Origin: Desulfobacula sp.
Lineage (GTDB): Bacteria > Desulfobacterota > Desulfobacteria > Desulfobacterales > Desulfobacteraceae
Reading direction: 5' to 3'
Length of the DNA: 37,698 nucleotides
Assembly: GCA_013792075.1 (NCBI GenBank)
Contig: VMSR01000176.1
Location: 1 to 37,698 of the forward strand
Positions 1 to 8,241 of this stretch are shown here, piece after piece. Positions within the stretch are counted from its first letter, which is position 1. The number at the start of each line of letters is the position of its first letter. A model generated the notes under the pieces. It searched no databases, was not told the DNA's origin, and saw only the letters and a list, made by a program, of their open reading frames with translations. The position numbers and the translations under genes were made by a program.

Positions 1-226
1 CGTTTTTCTCATAGGTTTTTGCCGATAAAGCACAACTGCTGAAATATACAAATCTTTTGGCATTATTTTCAACCAAGGTTTTTTCAAGCAGTTCTTTTTC
101 TCGGTTGAACTCTCGATCATCCCTGCAATCGGAGTTGGTAACACCACTTGCAAAAATCACCACATCATCAAAAAAGCACCCGTCTTCTTGGCATATTTTT
201 GCCAATTGTCCATTTCCTATGATCAT
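1..226 (-). CDS. NAD(P)-dependent epimerase/dehydratase-like protein (N-terminal part, cut by window edge)
   Basis: Reading the minus strand from an ATG at 226-224 to the window edge gives 75 uninterrupted codons. The protein begins MIIGNGQLAK, a Rossmann-type glycine motif, continues with a DDVVIFASGVTNS segment and a REKELLEKTL helix, and has FVYFSSCAL, the strand that precedes the catalytic region in extended SDR sugar epimerases. I recognise this as a small epimerase-like family common in polysaccharide clusters. The start is supported by an AAAAGG ribosome site (complement of 234-239) seven bases upstream and by alignment of the glycine motif to the N-terminus; in-frame upstream ATGs exist at 250 and 316 but lack a good ribosome site. 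It is divergent from the exporter operon at 467. A plus-strand ORF across the same bases reads as a shadow. Substrate unknown. Confidence 0.72.
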   Translation of the reverse strand, partial: MIIGNGQLAKICQEDGCFFDDVVIFASGVTNSDCRDDREFNREKELLEKTLVENNAKRFVYFSSCALSAKTYEKN

Positions 227-381
227 GAATATACCTTTTTGTCCACTCATTTGTCCAATTTGGAACCCATTAATATCTTTTTTGCCAGAAATCACAAGAG
301 AAAATAATCCCCCCATAATCCATAATCCCATAAAAAAAGACACAAGAACGTGTTGAAAGAACTTCTATAATTGGATTTTCA

Positions 382-410
382 TTGCTATTTAAAAGGAATT
401 TTTGTATAAA
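382..410 (+). promoter_or_regulatory. Candidate sigma70-type promoter of the O-polysaccharide exporter operon
   Basis: TTGCTA at 382-387 and TATAAA at 405-410 are separated by 17 bases, with the next gene start at 467. The intergenic region 227-466 lies between divergent genes, so a promoter is expected here. Four of six bases match the -35 consensus and five of six the -10. No JUMPstart or ops-like element was seen. Confidence 0.5.
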
Positions 411-466
411 ATCCATTTTGGTTGGGTTTGGTATTTCCCATCAAAATGTACAAAGGAGTATCACGT

Positions 467-1324
467 ATGACAGAATCCTCGGACCCGGGCTGTGACCCCC
501 ATTCCCCCGAGCCAACGTCCCTTTCAGCCCTGGGTAAAAGTCTTTTGCAAAACCGTGGGCTTATCCTGCAGATGGCCACCCGGGAGGTCATTGGCCGTTA
601 CAAAGGCTCAGTATTGGGGGCGGCATGGTCTTTTATCATCCCGGTGTTTATGCTGACAATTTATACCTTTGTTTTTTCCGAGATATTCAAGGCCCGGTGG
701 GGCGGAATGGGCGGGAATGAGAGCAAAACCCAGTTCGCAGTGCTATTGTTTGCAGGCCTGATTGTGCTGAATCTTTTTAATGAAGTCATTAACCGCTCGC
801 CAGGGTTGATTGTCGCCAATGTTAATTATGTTAAAAAAGTACGGTTTCCCATTGAGATACTGCCGGTGGTGGCCATGTGTGCAGCCCTTTTTCACTGCAT
901 TATCAGCGTGGGGGTCCTCTTGATTGCCTTTGGTGTCTTCAACGGACACCTTCAGTGGACCCTTGTCTTCATTCCTCTGGTATTGCTGCCCCTTGTTATC
1001 CTGACCATTGGGTTTTCCTGGATTCTGGCATCTTTGGGGGTGTTTTTAAGGGACGTGGGCCAGAGCATCGGTCTCATTACAACAATGATGCTGTTTTTAT
1101 CCCCTGTATTTTATCCCCTGACAGCGGTTCCTGAAAAATTTCGGTTTATTATCATGCTCAACCCCCTTACCTTTATCATTGAACAGGCAAGGGCGGTATT
1201 GATCTGGGGGAAACTGCCGGACTTGATTGGACTTACGGGGTATACGGTCGGGGCCGTCCTGGTGCTGTGGGCGGGCTATGCCTGGTTTCAGAAAACCCGG
1301 AAAGGATTTGCCGATGTCCTCTGA
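467..1324 (+). CDS. wzm: Polysaccharide ABC exporter, permease subunit (Wzm/TagG type)
   Basis: This 285-residue membrane protein is the ABC-2 type permease of an O-antigen/teichoic-type polysaccharide exporter. After a polar N-terminus it has the family's characteristic MATREVIGRYKGSVLGAAWS segment, followed by about six hydrophobic spans and conserved stretches such as RFPIEILPVV and FLSPVFYP. It would carry undecaprenyl-linked polysaccharide across the inner membrane, driven by the Wzt protein encoded next. The start at 467 is chosen because AAAGGAG lies at 452-458, eight bases upstream; an in-frame ATG at 422 would add 15 residues without a ribosome site. The last 11 bases overlap the next gene, indicating translational coupling. 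Length and layout are normal for the family. Confidence 0.93.
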   Translation: MTESSDPGCDPHSPEPTSLSALGKSLLQNRGLILQMATREVIGRYKGSVLGAAWSFIIPVFMLTIYTFVFSEIFKARWGGMGGNESKTQFAVLLFAGLIVLNLFNEVINRSPGLIVANVNYVKKVRFPIEILPVVAMCAALFHCIISVGVLLIAFGVFNGHLQWTLVFIPLVLLPLVILTIGFSWILASLGVFLRDVGQSIGLITTMMLFLSPVFYPLTAVPEKFRFIIMLNPLTFIIEQARAVLIWGKLPDLIGLTGYTVGAVLVLWAGYAWFQKTRKGFADVL

Positions 1325-2678
1325 ATTCGCCATTGAGGTTGAAAGCTTAAGCAAATGCTATCACATTTATGCCACCCCCCATGACCGGCTCAAACAATTT
1401 ATTCTGCCCCGGCTGAGCCGTTTGATTGGCAGGCCGCCCAAAACATATTGCAGTGAATTCTGGGCCCTTAATAATGTCTCTTTCCGGGTGAGAAAAGGTG
1501 AAACAGTGGGGATCATCGGCCGCAACGGCAGCGGTAAATCCACATTGCTGCAAATGATCTGCGGCACCTTAAGTCCCACCAGCGGAAGGGTTAAAACCCG
1601 GGGCCGGGTGGCGGCACTGCTGGAGCTGGGCTCAGGGTTCAACCCGGAGTTCACCGGCCGGGAAAATGTTTACATGAATGCCGCAGTGTTGGGCTTAAGC
1701 AAAAATGAGATTGACCAGCGCTTTGATCAGATTATTGATTTCGCAGATATCGGCGAATACATTGAGCAGCCGGTACAAACCTATTCCTCCGGCATGATGG
1801 TCCGTCTGGCATTTGCCGTTATCGCCCATGTGGATGCAGATATTCTTGTGGTGGATGAAGCCCTCTCCGTGGGAGACGCTTTTTTTACCCAGAAATGTAT
1901 GCGGTTTTTACGCAGGTTTATGAGAAACGGTACTGTTCTCTTTGTCAGCCATGACACCGCCAGTGTAAAAGGCCTTTGCAACCATGCCCTTTGGCTGGAG
2001 AAGGGCGAGGTGTTCAAGGAGGGAGAGCCCAAGGAGGTGTGCGAACTTTACCTGGAGGCCTTTTTTGAAGCCCAGCAGGGCAAAAGCAGTACCACCCGGC
2101 TCAAGCCTTTAAAAAAGCCTGATGCAATGCTGCCGGACAAGGACCAGCGGATGGCGTTCATCAACAACAGCAACCTGCGCAATGACCTTGAAGTGTTTAA
2201 GTTTGATCCTGATGCCCAGTCATTTGGAAAGGGGGATGCCCGCATCGACCAGGTTTATCTTCTAGATGAACATCAGCACCCCCTGTCCTGGGTTGTGGGG
2301 GGGGAAACCGTTCTACTCCGGGTGATGGTCAGCACAGACAGAGATCTGGAGTCTCCCATCATCGGATTTTTTGTCAAAGACCGCCTGGGGCAGACCCTGT
2401 TTGGAGACAATACCTACCTGACCTACATGGACAACCCGGTCTACTGCCGGAAAAAAAGAGGCCTTGAGGCGGATTTTGTGTTTCAAATGCCCCTGCTTCC
2501 CACGGGCCAATACAGTATCACCGTTGCCATTGCCAGCGGCACCCAGGAAGAGCATGAGCAGCATCACTGGATACATGATGCCATTATATTTAAATCTGAA
2601 TCAAGCAGTGTTACAGGGGGCCTGGTGGGTATTCCCATGCTTGAGATCAATTTACGGACACAAGAGACCCTATCATGA
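1314..2678 (+). CDS. wzt: Polysaccharide ABC exporter, ATPase subunit with C-terminal glycan-recognition domain (Wzt)
   Basis: The 454-residue product has an ABC ATPase domain in roughly residues 1-250: Walker A GRNGSGKST (69-77), signature YSSGM (about 158-162), Walker B ILVVDEALSVGD (177-188) and an H-loop SHD near 213. Residues from about 300 to the end form the extension typical of Wzt proteins that bind the capped non-reducing end of their O-antigen before export. The presence of this extension suggests a chain terminated by a specific cap. The start ATG at 1314 lies inside the end of the permease gene, with AAAGGA at 1301-1306; an in-frame ATG at 1227 falls deep within wzm and is unlikely. 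The final ATGA (2675-2678) overlaps the next start. Confidence 0.93.
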   Translation: MSSEFAIEVESLSKCYHIYATPHDRLKQFILPRLSRLIGRPPKTYCSEFWALNNVSFRVRKGETVGIIGRNGSGKSTLLQMICGTLSPTSGRVKTRGRVAALLELGSGFNPEFTGRENVYMNAAVLGLSKNEIDQRFDQIIDFADIGEYIEQPVQTYSSGMMVRLAFAVIAHVDADILVVDEALSVGDAFFTQKCMRFLRRFMRNGTVLFVSHDTASVKGLCNHALWLEKGEVFKEGEPKEVCELYLEAFFEAQQGKSSTTRLKPLKKPDAMLPDKDQRMAFINNSNLRNDLEVFKFDPDAQSFGKGDARIDQVYLLDEHQHPLSWVVGGETVLLRVMVSTDRDLESPIIGFFVKDRLGQTLFGDNTYLTYMDNPVYCRKKRGLEADFVFQMPLLPTGQYSITVAIASGTQEEHEQHHWIHDAIIFKSESSSVTGGLVGIPMLEINLRTQETLS

Positions 2679-5467
2679 GCTTACACAATATCATAGCGGC
2701 TGCATCCTTTACCCCCAGATCCCTTTTACCGCCCAATGCCTGGGTTGGGCACCTGCCCTTTGCAGCCTGGGTCATCCAACAGGTTTGCCCTGAGATCTTT
2801 GTTGAACTGGGTACACACAGCGGCAATTCTTATTTTTCATTCTGCCAGTCTGTGGCCCAAAACAACATACCCACCCGATGTTATGCCGTGGATACCTGGC
2901 AGGGAGACGAGCATGCAGGGGAATACGAAGAACGGATTTTTAAGGGGGTTGATGCCCATAACCAGGCGCTTTATGCCCGGTTCTCCCGGCTGATGCGCAT
3001 GACCTTTAATGAGGCCGTTTCCTTTTTTTCAGATGAATCCATCGGCCTTTTGCATATTGACGGATTGCACACCTATGATGCGGTGCGGCATGATTTTGAA
3101 ACATGGCTGCCCAAACTGGCCCCTGGTGCCATTGTCATGTTTCACGATACCAATGTTCGGGAACTGAATTTCGGTGTGTGGCAGTTATGGGAAGAACTGA
3201 AGCAGGAATATCCCAACCATATGGAATTTACCCATTCCAACGGGCTGGGGGTGCTGCAGTTGAACCATGCACCTGAAGAGAGAAAACAGGCATGGCTTGA
3301 ACCCGGGTGCGGGGAAAAACAAGAGTTGAGACGATATTTTGCTGCGCTGGGAACTTTTCAATTAGGCCGGTTTGAGCAGCAGGAATTAGAAAAGACTGTG
3401 GCAGACCGGGGGGCTGGTATCGTTGCCCTTCAGAAAATGGTGCTGGAGATGGAGAATCAGACTCAAAAACGCATTGCCCGGCACAATGCCCAGATCCTGG
3501 AGTATCATAACGAGATTGCTGAAAAAGAGGAACAGATCTCCCAGATCCTTAACTCAAGCAGCTGGAAGGCTACCCGTCTGTTGCGTCAAATGGGCCGACT
3601 GAAAGCCGGCATGACAGACCGGGCTGAAAATATCCCTGACCGCCCCGATCAGGAAGCCGGGGAAGCTGTGATTTGTGAACAACCCCTTAAAATTGACCTT
3701 GACATGGCCCGGCCCATGGAGACCGATTATTCCGCCTGTGTGCCCTTTGGGTTTGAGATACCGCCCCAGGAGACCTATGGCAGGGTGGCCGCAGTGATTC
3801 ATCTATTTTATGAAGATCTGGCCGTGGAAATCCGGTCTTATCTGGCCAATGTTCCTGTGGACATGGATATTTTTATATCCACAACAGATGATTTTAAAGC
3901 CGCTGCCATAGAATGCGTATTCAACGGCTGGGATAAAGGCCGTGTTGAGGTCCGCACTGCCCCCAACCGGGGCCGGGATATTGCCCCAAAGCTTTTGACA
4001 TTTAAGGATGTCTATGCTGAGTATGATTATGTATTGTGCCTCCATGGAAAACAATCCCCCCATGAAAGTTTTCTCTTCCACTGGCGGCATTTTCTGCTGG
4101 AAAGCCTTTTGGGAAGCCCCGGGATCGTTAAAAACATTTTGCATACCTTTTCCCTTTGTCCGGATCTTGGGATGATTGCTGCCCAGCATTTTGAGCCGGT
4201 GCGCAATGCCATCAACTGGGGGGGGAATTTTGAGGCGGCACAGAACCTGGCAGGAAAAATGGGGATTACCCTGAATCCGGAAGATCCATTGGATTTCCCC
4301 TCGGGTTCCATGTTCTGGGCCCGCACGTCTGCCTTAAAACCCCTGCTGGACCTGAACCTGACCCACCAGGACTTTGAGGTTGAATCCAATCAGATCAACG
4401 GTACCCTGGCCCATGCCTGCGAACGGCTGTTTTTCTTTGTTTGTGAACGTCAGAACCTGAAATGGATGAAAATCGCACATCCCCCCCTCTACACGTCCAC
4501 CCCCATGATTGTGGAGATCAAGTACGGGGCCGATCTGACAACTTTTTTGAACCAGCACCTGTTCAGCCTGCTGGATCCCAAAGGGGTTACCCCCCGCACC
4601 TTTACCCCGGAGGCGATTAAACATCCGGCCCCTGATCTACCGGGCCATATCCAGAATCGGATTCTGGGCACCCATCTTATGCCGGGGTCCGGAACAAGGG
4701 TGGCCATAGGCATTGTGGCCGAGGACAACAGCCTCGCCGAACTGACCGGTGCCATCCACGCAGCTAAGATCGCATTATCGTCCGCAGGGTTTAAAACCGA
4801 TAATGCCCTCTTTTTATTGGATATCAATGCTGAGAACAGGGAAGGGATGGACTGTGTCACTTCTATTACGGCAGAGGGCATAAACGGGTATGGGGCCGGG
4901 CATAATCTTTTAATGAAAACAGCCTTTGCAGCGGGAAATGAGATTTATATCGCCATAGATCCCCGGGGCCATCTGCATCCAGGGGCGGCTCAAGCCCTGG
5001 TCCAGATGGTGCAGGCAGCCCAGGGTAAAGCCCTTGTGGACGCATTGCAGTTCCCCAGGCCACATGTCAAATCCCATGATCCCCAGGCCTTTGACACCCC
5101 CTGGGTGTGTGGCCGGTGTGTTGCAATATCAAAAGAAGCCTTTAATGACCTGGGCGGGTTTGACGAGCAGTTTCCCCTGTATTGGGAAGATGTGGATCTT
5201 TCATGGAGAGCCCGGGCCCATGGATATCAGGTTAAAACCTGTTCCAGGGCCCTGTTTTTGGACCAGCCAGTTAAGAGCACACCCAAACAAGAGCGGATGA
5301 GGCTGACCCAGGGGATTCTGCTGGCCAGGAAATGGGGATCTTCAGAATGGGAGAACCGGCTGACAAAAGCCCTGACAGATGCGGACAGCCCTGTTCCGGG
5401 ACAGAGACCAGATCCGGTTCCCCAATCATGGCAACACCTTGGGAAATTTTCCAAACTGGAATTCTAA
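2675..5467 (+). CDS. Three-part fusion: SAM methyltransferase, RgpF-like domain, GT2-like C-terminal region
   Basis: This 930-residue protein starts in the ATGA overlap with wzt. Residues about 35-190 resemble a class I SAM methyltransferase of the Methyltransf_24 type: FVELGTHSGNS is motif I, and LLHIDGLHTYDAVRHDF is the acidic/His segment of that family. Residues about 235-300 look like a coiled coil. Residues about 365-650 resemble rhamnan-synthesis protein F, with VIHLFYEDLAVEI, PNRGRDIAPKL and LCLHGKQSPH. The C-terminal part carries a GT2-style GGFDEQFPLYWEDVDLSWR segment (about 826-845) but I do not see a convincing complete GT-A donor site. Coupling to wzm/wzt and dTDP-rhamnose genes downstream in the window suggests polymer assembly, with a possible methyl cap that Wzt could recognise. 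The function of the fusion as a whole is inferred. Confidence 0.85.
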   Translation: MSLHNIIAAASFTPRSLLPPNAWVGHLPFAAWVIQQVCPEIFVELGTHSGNSYFSFCQSVAQNNIPTRCYAVDTWQGDEHAGEYEERIFKGVDAHNQALYARFSRLMRMTFNEAVSFFSDESIGLLHIDGLHTYDAVRHDFETWLPKLAPGAIVMFHDTNVRELNFGVWQLWEELKQEYPNHMEFTHSNGLGVLQLNHAPEERKQAWLEPGCGEKQELRRYFAALGTFQLGRFEQQELEKTVADRGAGIVALQKMVLEMENQTQKRIARHNAQILEYHNEIAEKEEQISQILNSSSWKATRLLRQMGRLKAGMTDRAENIPDRPDQEAGEAVICEQPLKIDLDMARPMETDYSACVPFGFEIPPQETYGRVAAVIHLFYEDLAVEIRSYLANVPVDMDIFISTTDDFKAAAIECVFNGWDKGRVEVRTAPNRGRDIAPKLLTFKDVYAEYDYVLCLHGKQSPHESFLFHWRHFLLESLLGSPGIVKNILHTFSLCPDLGMIAAQHFEPVRNAINWGGNFEAAQNLAGKMGITLNPEDPLDFPSGSMFWARTSALKPLLDLNLTHQDFEVESNQINGTLAHACERLFFFVCERQNLKWMKIAHPPLYTSTPMIVEIKYGADLTTFLNQHLFSLLDPKGVTPRTFTPEAIKHPAPDLPGHIQNRILGTHLMPGSGTRVAIGIVAEDNSLAELTGAIHAAKIALSSAGFKTDNALFLLDINAENREGMDCVTSITAEGINGYGAGHNLLMKTAFAAGNEIYIAIDPRGHLHPGAAQALVQMVQAAQGKALVDALQFPRPHVKSHDPQAFDTPWVCGRCVAISKEAFNDLGGFDEQFPLYWEDVDLSWRARAHGYQVKTCSRALFLDQPVKSTPKQERMRLTQGILLARKWGSSEWENRLTKALTDADSPVPGQRPDPVPQSWQHLGKFSKLEF

Positions 5468-5485
5468 ATCCATAGGAGAGGTATC

Positions 5486-6541
5486 GTGGACCCAAGCTCG
5501 GCTCCAAAGGTGAATATTGTCATCCCCAACTGGAATGGGTTGCGCTTCTTGCCCGCCTGTCTGAACTCCATAGAACGGCAGACATATTCATCCGTTGAAA
5601 TCACTATAGTGGATAATGGTTCCAATGACGGATCTGAAGGTTATTTGCGCAAACACTATCCACAGGTCCGCCTCATTACCCTTCCTGAAAATCTGGGCTT
5701 CAGTTCTGCAGTGAATGCAGGAATCAAAAGTTGTGAAGCGCCCTATGTTTTTCTTCTTAATAATGATACTGAACTGCACAAGGACTGCCTGCAACATCTT
5801 CTGACAGCAGCAGAAGAGTTCCCGGAATACGATTTTTTTTCTCCAAAAATGTTGAGTTTTCACCATCGTACAATAATAGACGGAGCAGGTGATAGCTACC
5901 TGCGTGGCGGGGGAGGGTATAGACTCGGTGCAATGGAAGAAGACTGTGCTGTCTACAATCGTCCCGGACCGGTTTTCGGGGCCTGCGCCGGGGCTGGTCT
6001 TTATCGGCGTGCCCTGTTTGACAAGATCGGTTTCTTTGACGAAGATTTTTTTGCTTACCTGGAAGATGTGGATCTGAACCTGCGGATCAACCGGTTCGGC
6101 AGTACGGGATATTATCTGCCTGCTGCCCGGGTGTACCATATCGGCAGCGCAACCAGCGGTTCCAAGATCAATCCCTTTACCGTCAGGCTGACAGCTCGAA
6201 ATTCCTTATTTCTTTTGTTGAAAAATTATCCTGTTTCACTGTTTGTTCGCTTTCTGCCAGTGATTTTTATCTACCAGTTTTTCTGGTTTCTGTTTGCCGT
6301 AAAAAAACAACAGGCGCTTGCATATTCCCGCGGCATTTGGCAAGGGCTGACAGCCTGGAAGCGCATGCGTAAAAAATATCATGAGCAGCTGGCTTGCCAG
6401 AAGGTTATATCAATAGAAGAATTTGCAGCCAGGCTGCGGGATGCAGAGATATCAACCATCACCTCACTGATGCACAGGAGACAGGCAGCAGGGAAGAAGA
6501 ACGGTATGCTTCAACTTTATCTCACGTTTTTTTGCAGATGA
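5486..6541 (+). CDS. GT2 family glycosyltransferase
   Basis: The 351-residue protein starts with the GT-A fold of family 2: VNIVIPNWNGLRFLPACL near the N-terminus, VDNGSNDGSEGYL, the donor-site stretch FLLNNDTEL (about residues 90-98), and FFAYLEDVDLNLRINRFG near residue 190, which fits the acceptor/catalytic ED motif of rhamnosyltransferase-like enzymes. A hydrophobic stretch near residues 250-275 suggests membrane association. It uses a GTG start with AGGAG at 5474-5478, seven bases upstream, and follows the fusion gene after 18 bases, so it belongs to the same operon. Its last 25 bases overlap the end of the convergent acyltransferase gene. The transferred sugar cannot be read from the sequence; rhamnose is plausible given the rfb genes in the window. 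Confidence 0.9.
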   Translation: MDPSSAPKVNIVIPNWNGLRFLPACLNSIERQTYSSVEITIVDNGSNDGSEGYLRKHYPQVRLITLPENLGFSSAVNAGIKSCEAPYVFLLNNDTELHKDCLQHLLTAAEEFPEYDFFSPKMLSFHHRTIIDGAGDSYLRGGGGYRLGAMEEDCAVYNRPGPVFGACAGAGLYRRALFDKIGFFDEDFFAYLEDVDLNLRINRFGSTGYYLPAARVYHIGSATSGSKINPFTVRLTARNSLFLLLKNYPVSLFVRFLPVIFIYQFFWFLFAVKKQQALAYSRGIWQGLTAWKRMRKKYHEQLACQKVISIEEFAARLRDAEISTITSLMHRRQAAGKKNGMLQLYLTFFCR

Positions 6542-7617
6542 TGCAAGGCTGGGGGTTTTTTTTCGGTCACATATTTTGTGCGAAGCTTTAGGAAAGGGGT
6601 TTCAATAAAGGTGTAGCTGAGATATCCAATGGGAACCATGACAAAAAAAGTCAAAAAAGAAAACCCCATTGCAAGGTAGCTGTTGGACAGGTCAACCAGG
6701 CGGGTATGAATAAAGTCAGAGATCTGGAAAACAATAAAAAAATGAAACAGATAGATGGAGTATGAATAGGTTCCGATCAAGGCGATAAATCGGGAGATTT
6801 TTCCTTTGGAATGGGAGAATGAAATGTCATACCATGCAATTGACAAGGCATAGGCCAGACCCTCAATGGTGGGCATATAAATCCAGATAGGGCTGGGAGA
6901 CGGGTATGAAGGATTCATGTAAAACCCGCCAAGAGAATCAAAATACCGGTAAAACAGGGCAAATAAAACCAGCACAAGGATGACCCAAAGATGCTTTCCT
7001 AAAATAGCCTTTCTGAACCGGAAGCATAGAATGCCCAGTATGAATTGATCCACCCGCCCGATGATGGTCCAGTATGACAATGTTTGTATCTGTCCAAGCT
7101 CCTGGTATAAGATGATCCTTAAGGCAACAGCGGCCATGAGAACCATAATAAGGGCGTATTTCCATTTTTTGCCCAGAAACAATAGAAGGGGAAGTAATAG
7201 ATAAAAATGGAATTCCACTGTGATGGACCATCCCCCGTTGGGAAGGGTAGGCTTTATAAGTCCTTCCAGAATGCTTTTCCCCCAAAAAAACATATCCCGG
7301 CCTGCGGCAAATTCTCTGATTCCGATAATGGCAATGACAAGCATCAGAATCGGTGCCAGGCGCAATACACGGTTCCATAAGAACTGCCGGTACAGGATCT
7401 GCCGGCCGTCCAGAATCTTTGCAAAAAGATAGCCGCTCAAAACCATGAACAGGCCGACACCTGTATGCCCTTCCATTAAAATTGAGAACGGAAAAATGGG
7501 GGGCAGGGCCTGGTGTCCGTTCCCCACATGTATAAAATGCCAGGTATACACAATAAATATGGCAACGGCCCTGACATGATCCAGCCCGATATAGTATTGC
7601 CCTGTGGATGATTTCAA
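6517..7617 (-). CDS. Membrane O-acyltransferase (acyltransferase 3 / OafA-YrhL family)
   Basis: The 366-residue protein is strongly hydrophobic with about ten spans and the family hallmarks LDHVRAVAIFIVYTWHFIH at the N-terminus, HTGVGLFMVLSGYLFAKIL near residue 50 and WSITVEFHFYLLLPLLLFL near 130. Such enzymes acetylate or acylate sugars of O-antigens and other surface glycans at the inner membrane. The start is uncertain: TTG at 7617 has AGGG ten bases upstream, whereas an in-frame ATG at 7678 would add 20 residues but lacks a ribosome site and would read through a CCCCG-AAAG-CGGGG hairpin (7652-7665). The gene converges on the glycosyltransferase gene, with the two 3' ends overlapping. A role in decorating the exported polysaccharide is inferred from context. 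Confidence 0.9.
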   Translation of the reverse strand: MKSSTGQYYIGLDHVRAVAIFIVYTWHFIHVGNGHQALPPIFPFSILMEGHTGVGLFMVLSGYLFAKILDGRQILYRQFLWNRVLRLAPILMLVIAIIGIREFAAGRDMFFWGKSILEGLIKPTLPNGGWSITVEFHFYLLLPLLLFLGKKWKYALIMVLMAAVALRIILYQELGQIQTLSYWTIIGRVDQFILGILCFRFRKAILGKHLWVILVLVLFALFYRYFDSLGGFYMNPSYPSPSPIWIYMPTIEGLAYALSIAWYDISFSHSKGKISRFIALIGTYSYSIYLFHFFIVFQISDFIHTRLVDLSNSYLAMGFSFLTFFVMVPIGYLSYTFIETPFLKLRTKYVTEKKPPALHHLQKNVR

Positions 7618-7650
7618 CTGACTGTTTCCCTTTTCTGTGTCACTATTTGA

Positions 7651-7932
7651 GCCCCGAAAGCGGGGTTTCCGGAATCATGGTTACCATTTGTGAATGAATC
7701 CCTATCAGATTCCCGGTTATTTATCCAGCTTGGATTGAGCCGGGACTTTATTGACGATACCCGGAGTGAAGCTGGTAAATTGTGCCGGGACAGTTTTACG
7801 AGCCTAAAAAAGACCTGCCGGAAATTGGGAATATCATTTTGGGATTATTTGATCGATCGAATACACCGTCAAAGAAAAATTCCTCCGTTATGGGAAATAT
7901 TGGCTTTGAAAATAAGTGAGGGTCATGCCTGA
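7651..7932 (+). pseudogene. C-terminal remnant of an insertion-sequence transposase
   Basis: An open frame from 7651 (GTG possible at 7690) ends at 7932 and carries SLKKTCRKLGISFWDYLIDR and IPPLWEI, which I recognise as the C-terminal tail of a DDE-type transposase common in deltaproteobacteria and planctomycetes; I cannot name the IS family with certainty. There is no catalytic core, so the element is dead. It sits between the acyltransferase start and the first TPR gene and marks the left boundary of a segment with further IS debris. Alternatively it could be an unrelated small protein, but the tail motif makes that less likely. Confidence 0.55.
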
Positions 7933-8241
7933 CAAGCTAATTTTCTAACCCCTGACTTTTTGAGCTCTTACGTTTTTTCAATACAAATAATTGAATTTAT
8001 TAACTTTACTGACATATTTTAACTGTCGATTTCAACACTCTTTAATAATTGGAGCTGTTGACAAAAAGCATCTTCCTATCCTATAAAATGCGGGATCAGT
8101 GGTTCCATATAATCCAGAGGGCAGGGTTTATGGATTCTTAGATATAATGTGTTGCAAGAAAACAGGACTGAGCATTTTATGGTATTGAAATTCATCAATC
8201 ATATGCCAGGTATAGCAAGGAACTTTTAAAAAAGGAAAAAC
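7933..8241 (+). promoter_or_regulatory. Intergenic region with a strong promoter for the TPR-methyltransferase gene
   Basis: This 309-base AT-rich gap holds TTGACA at 8058-8063 and TATAAA at 8082-8087 with an 18-base spacer, an excellent sigma70-type promoter. The transcript would start near 8094, giving a leader of about 150 bases before the ATG at 8242, which is preceded by AAAAAAGGAAAAA. I see no other gene or RNA in the gap. The left part may still be DNA of the transposase remnant's element. Confidence 0.6.

Noticed and set aside
57-356. Plus-strand ORF of 99 codons at the left edge
   Set aside because: It is antisense to the epimerase-like gene read on minus, whose translation has clear Rossmann motifs; the plus-strand product is Ser/Pro-rich without family features.
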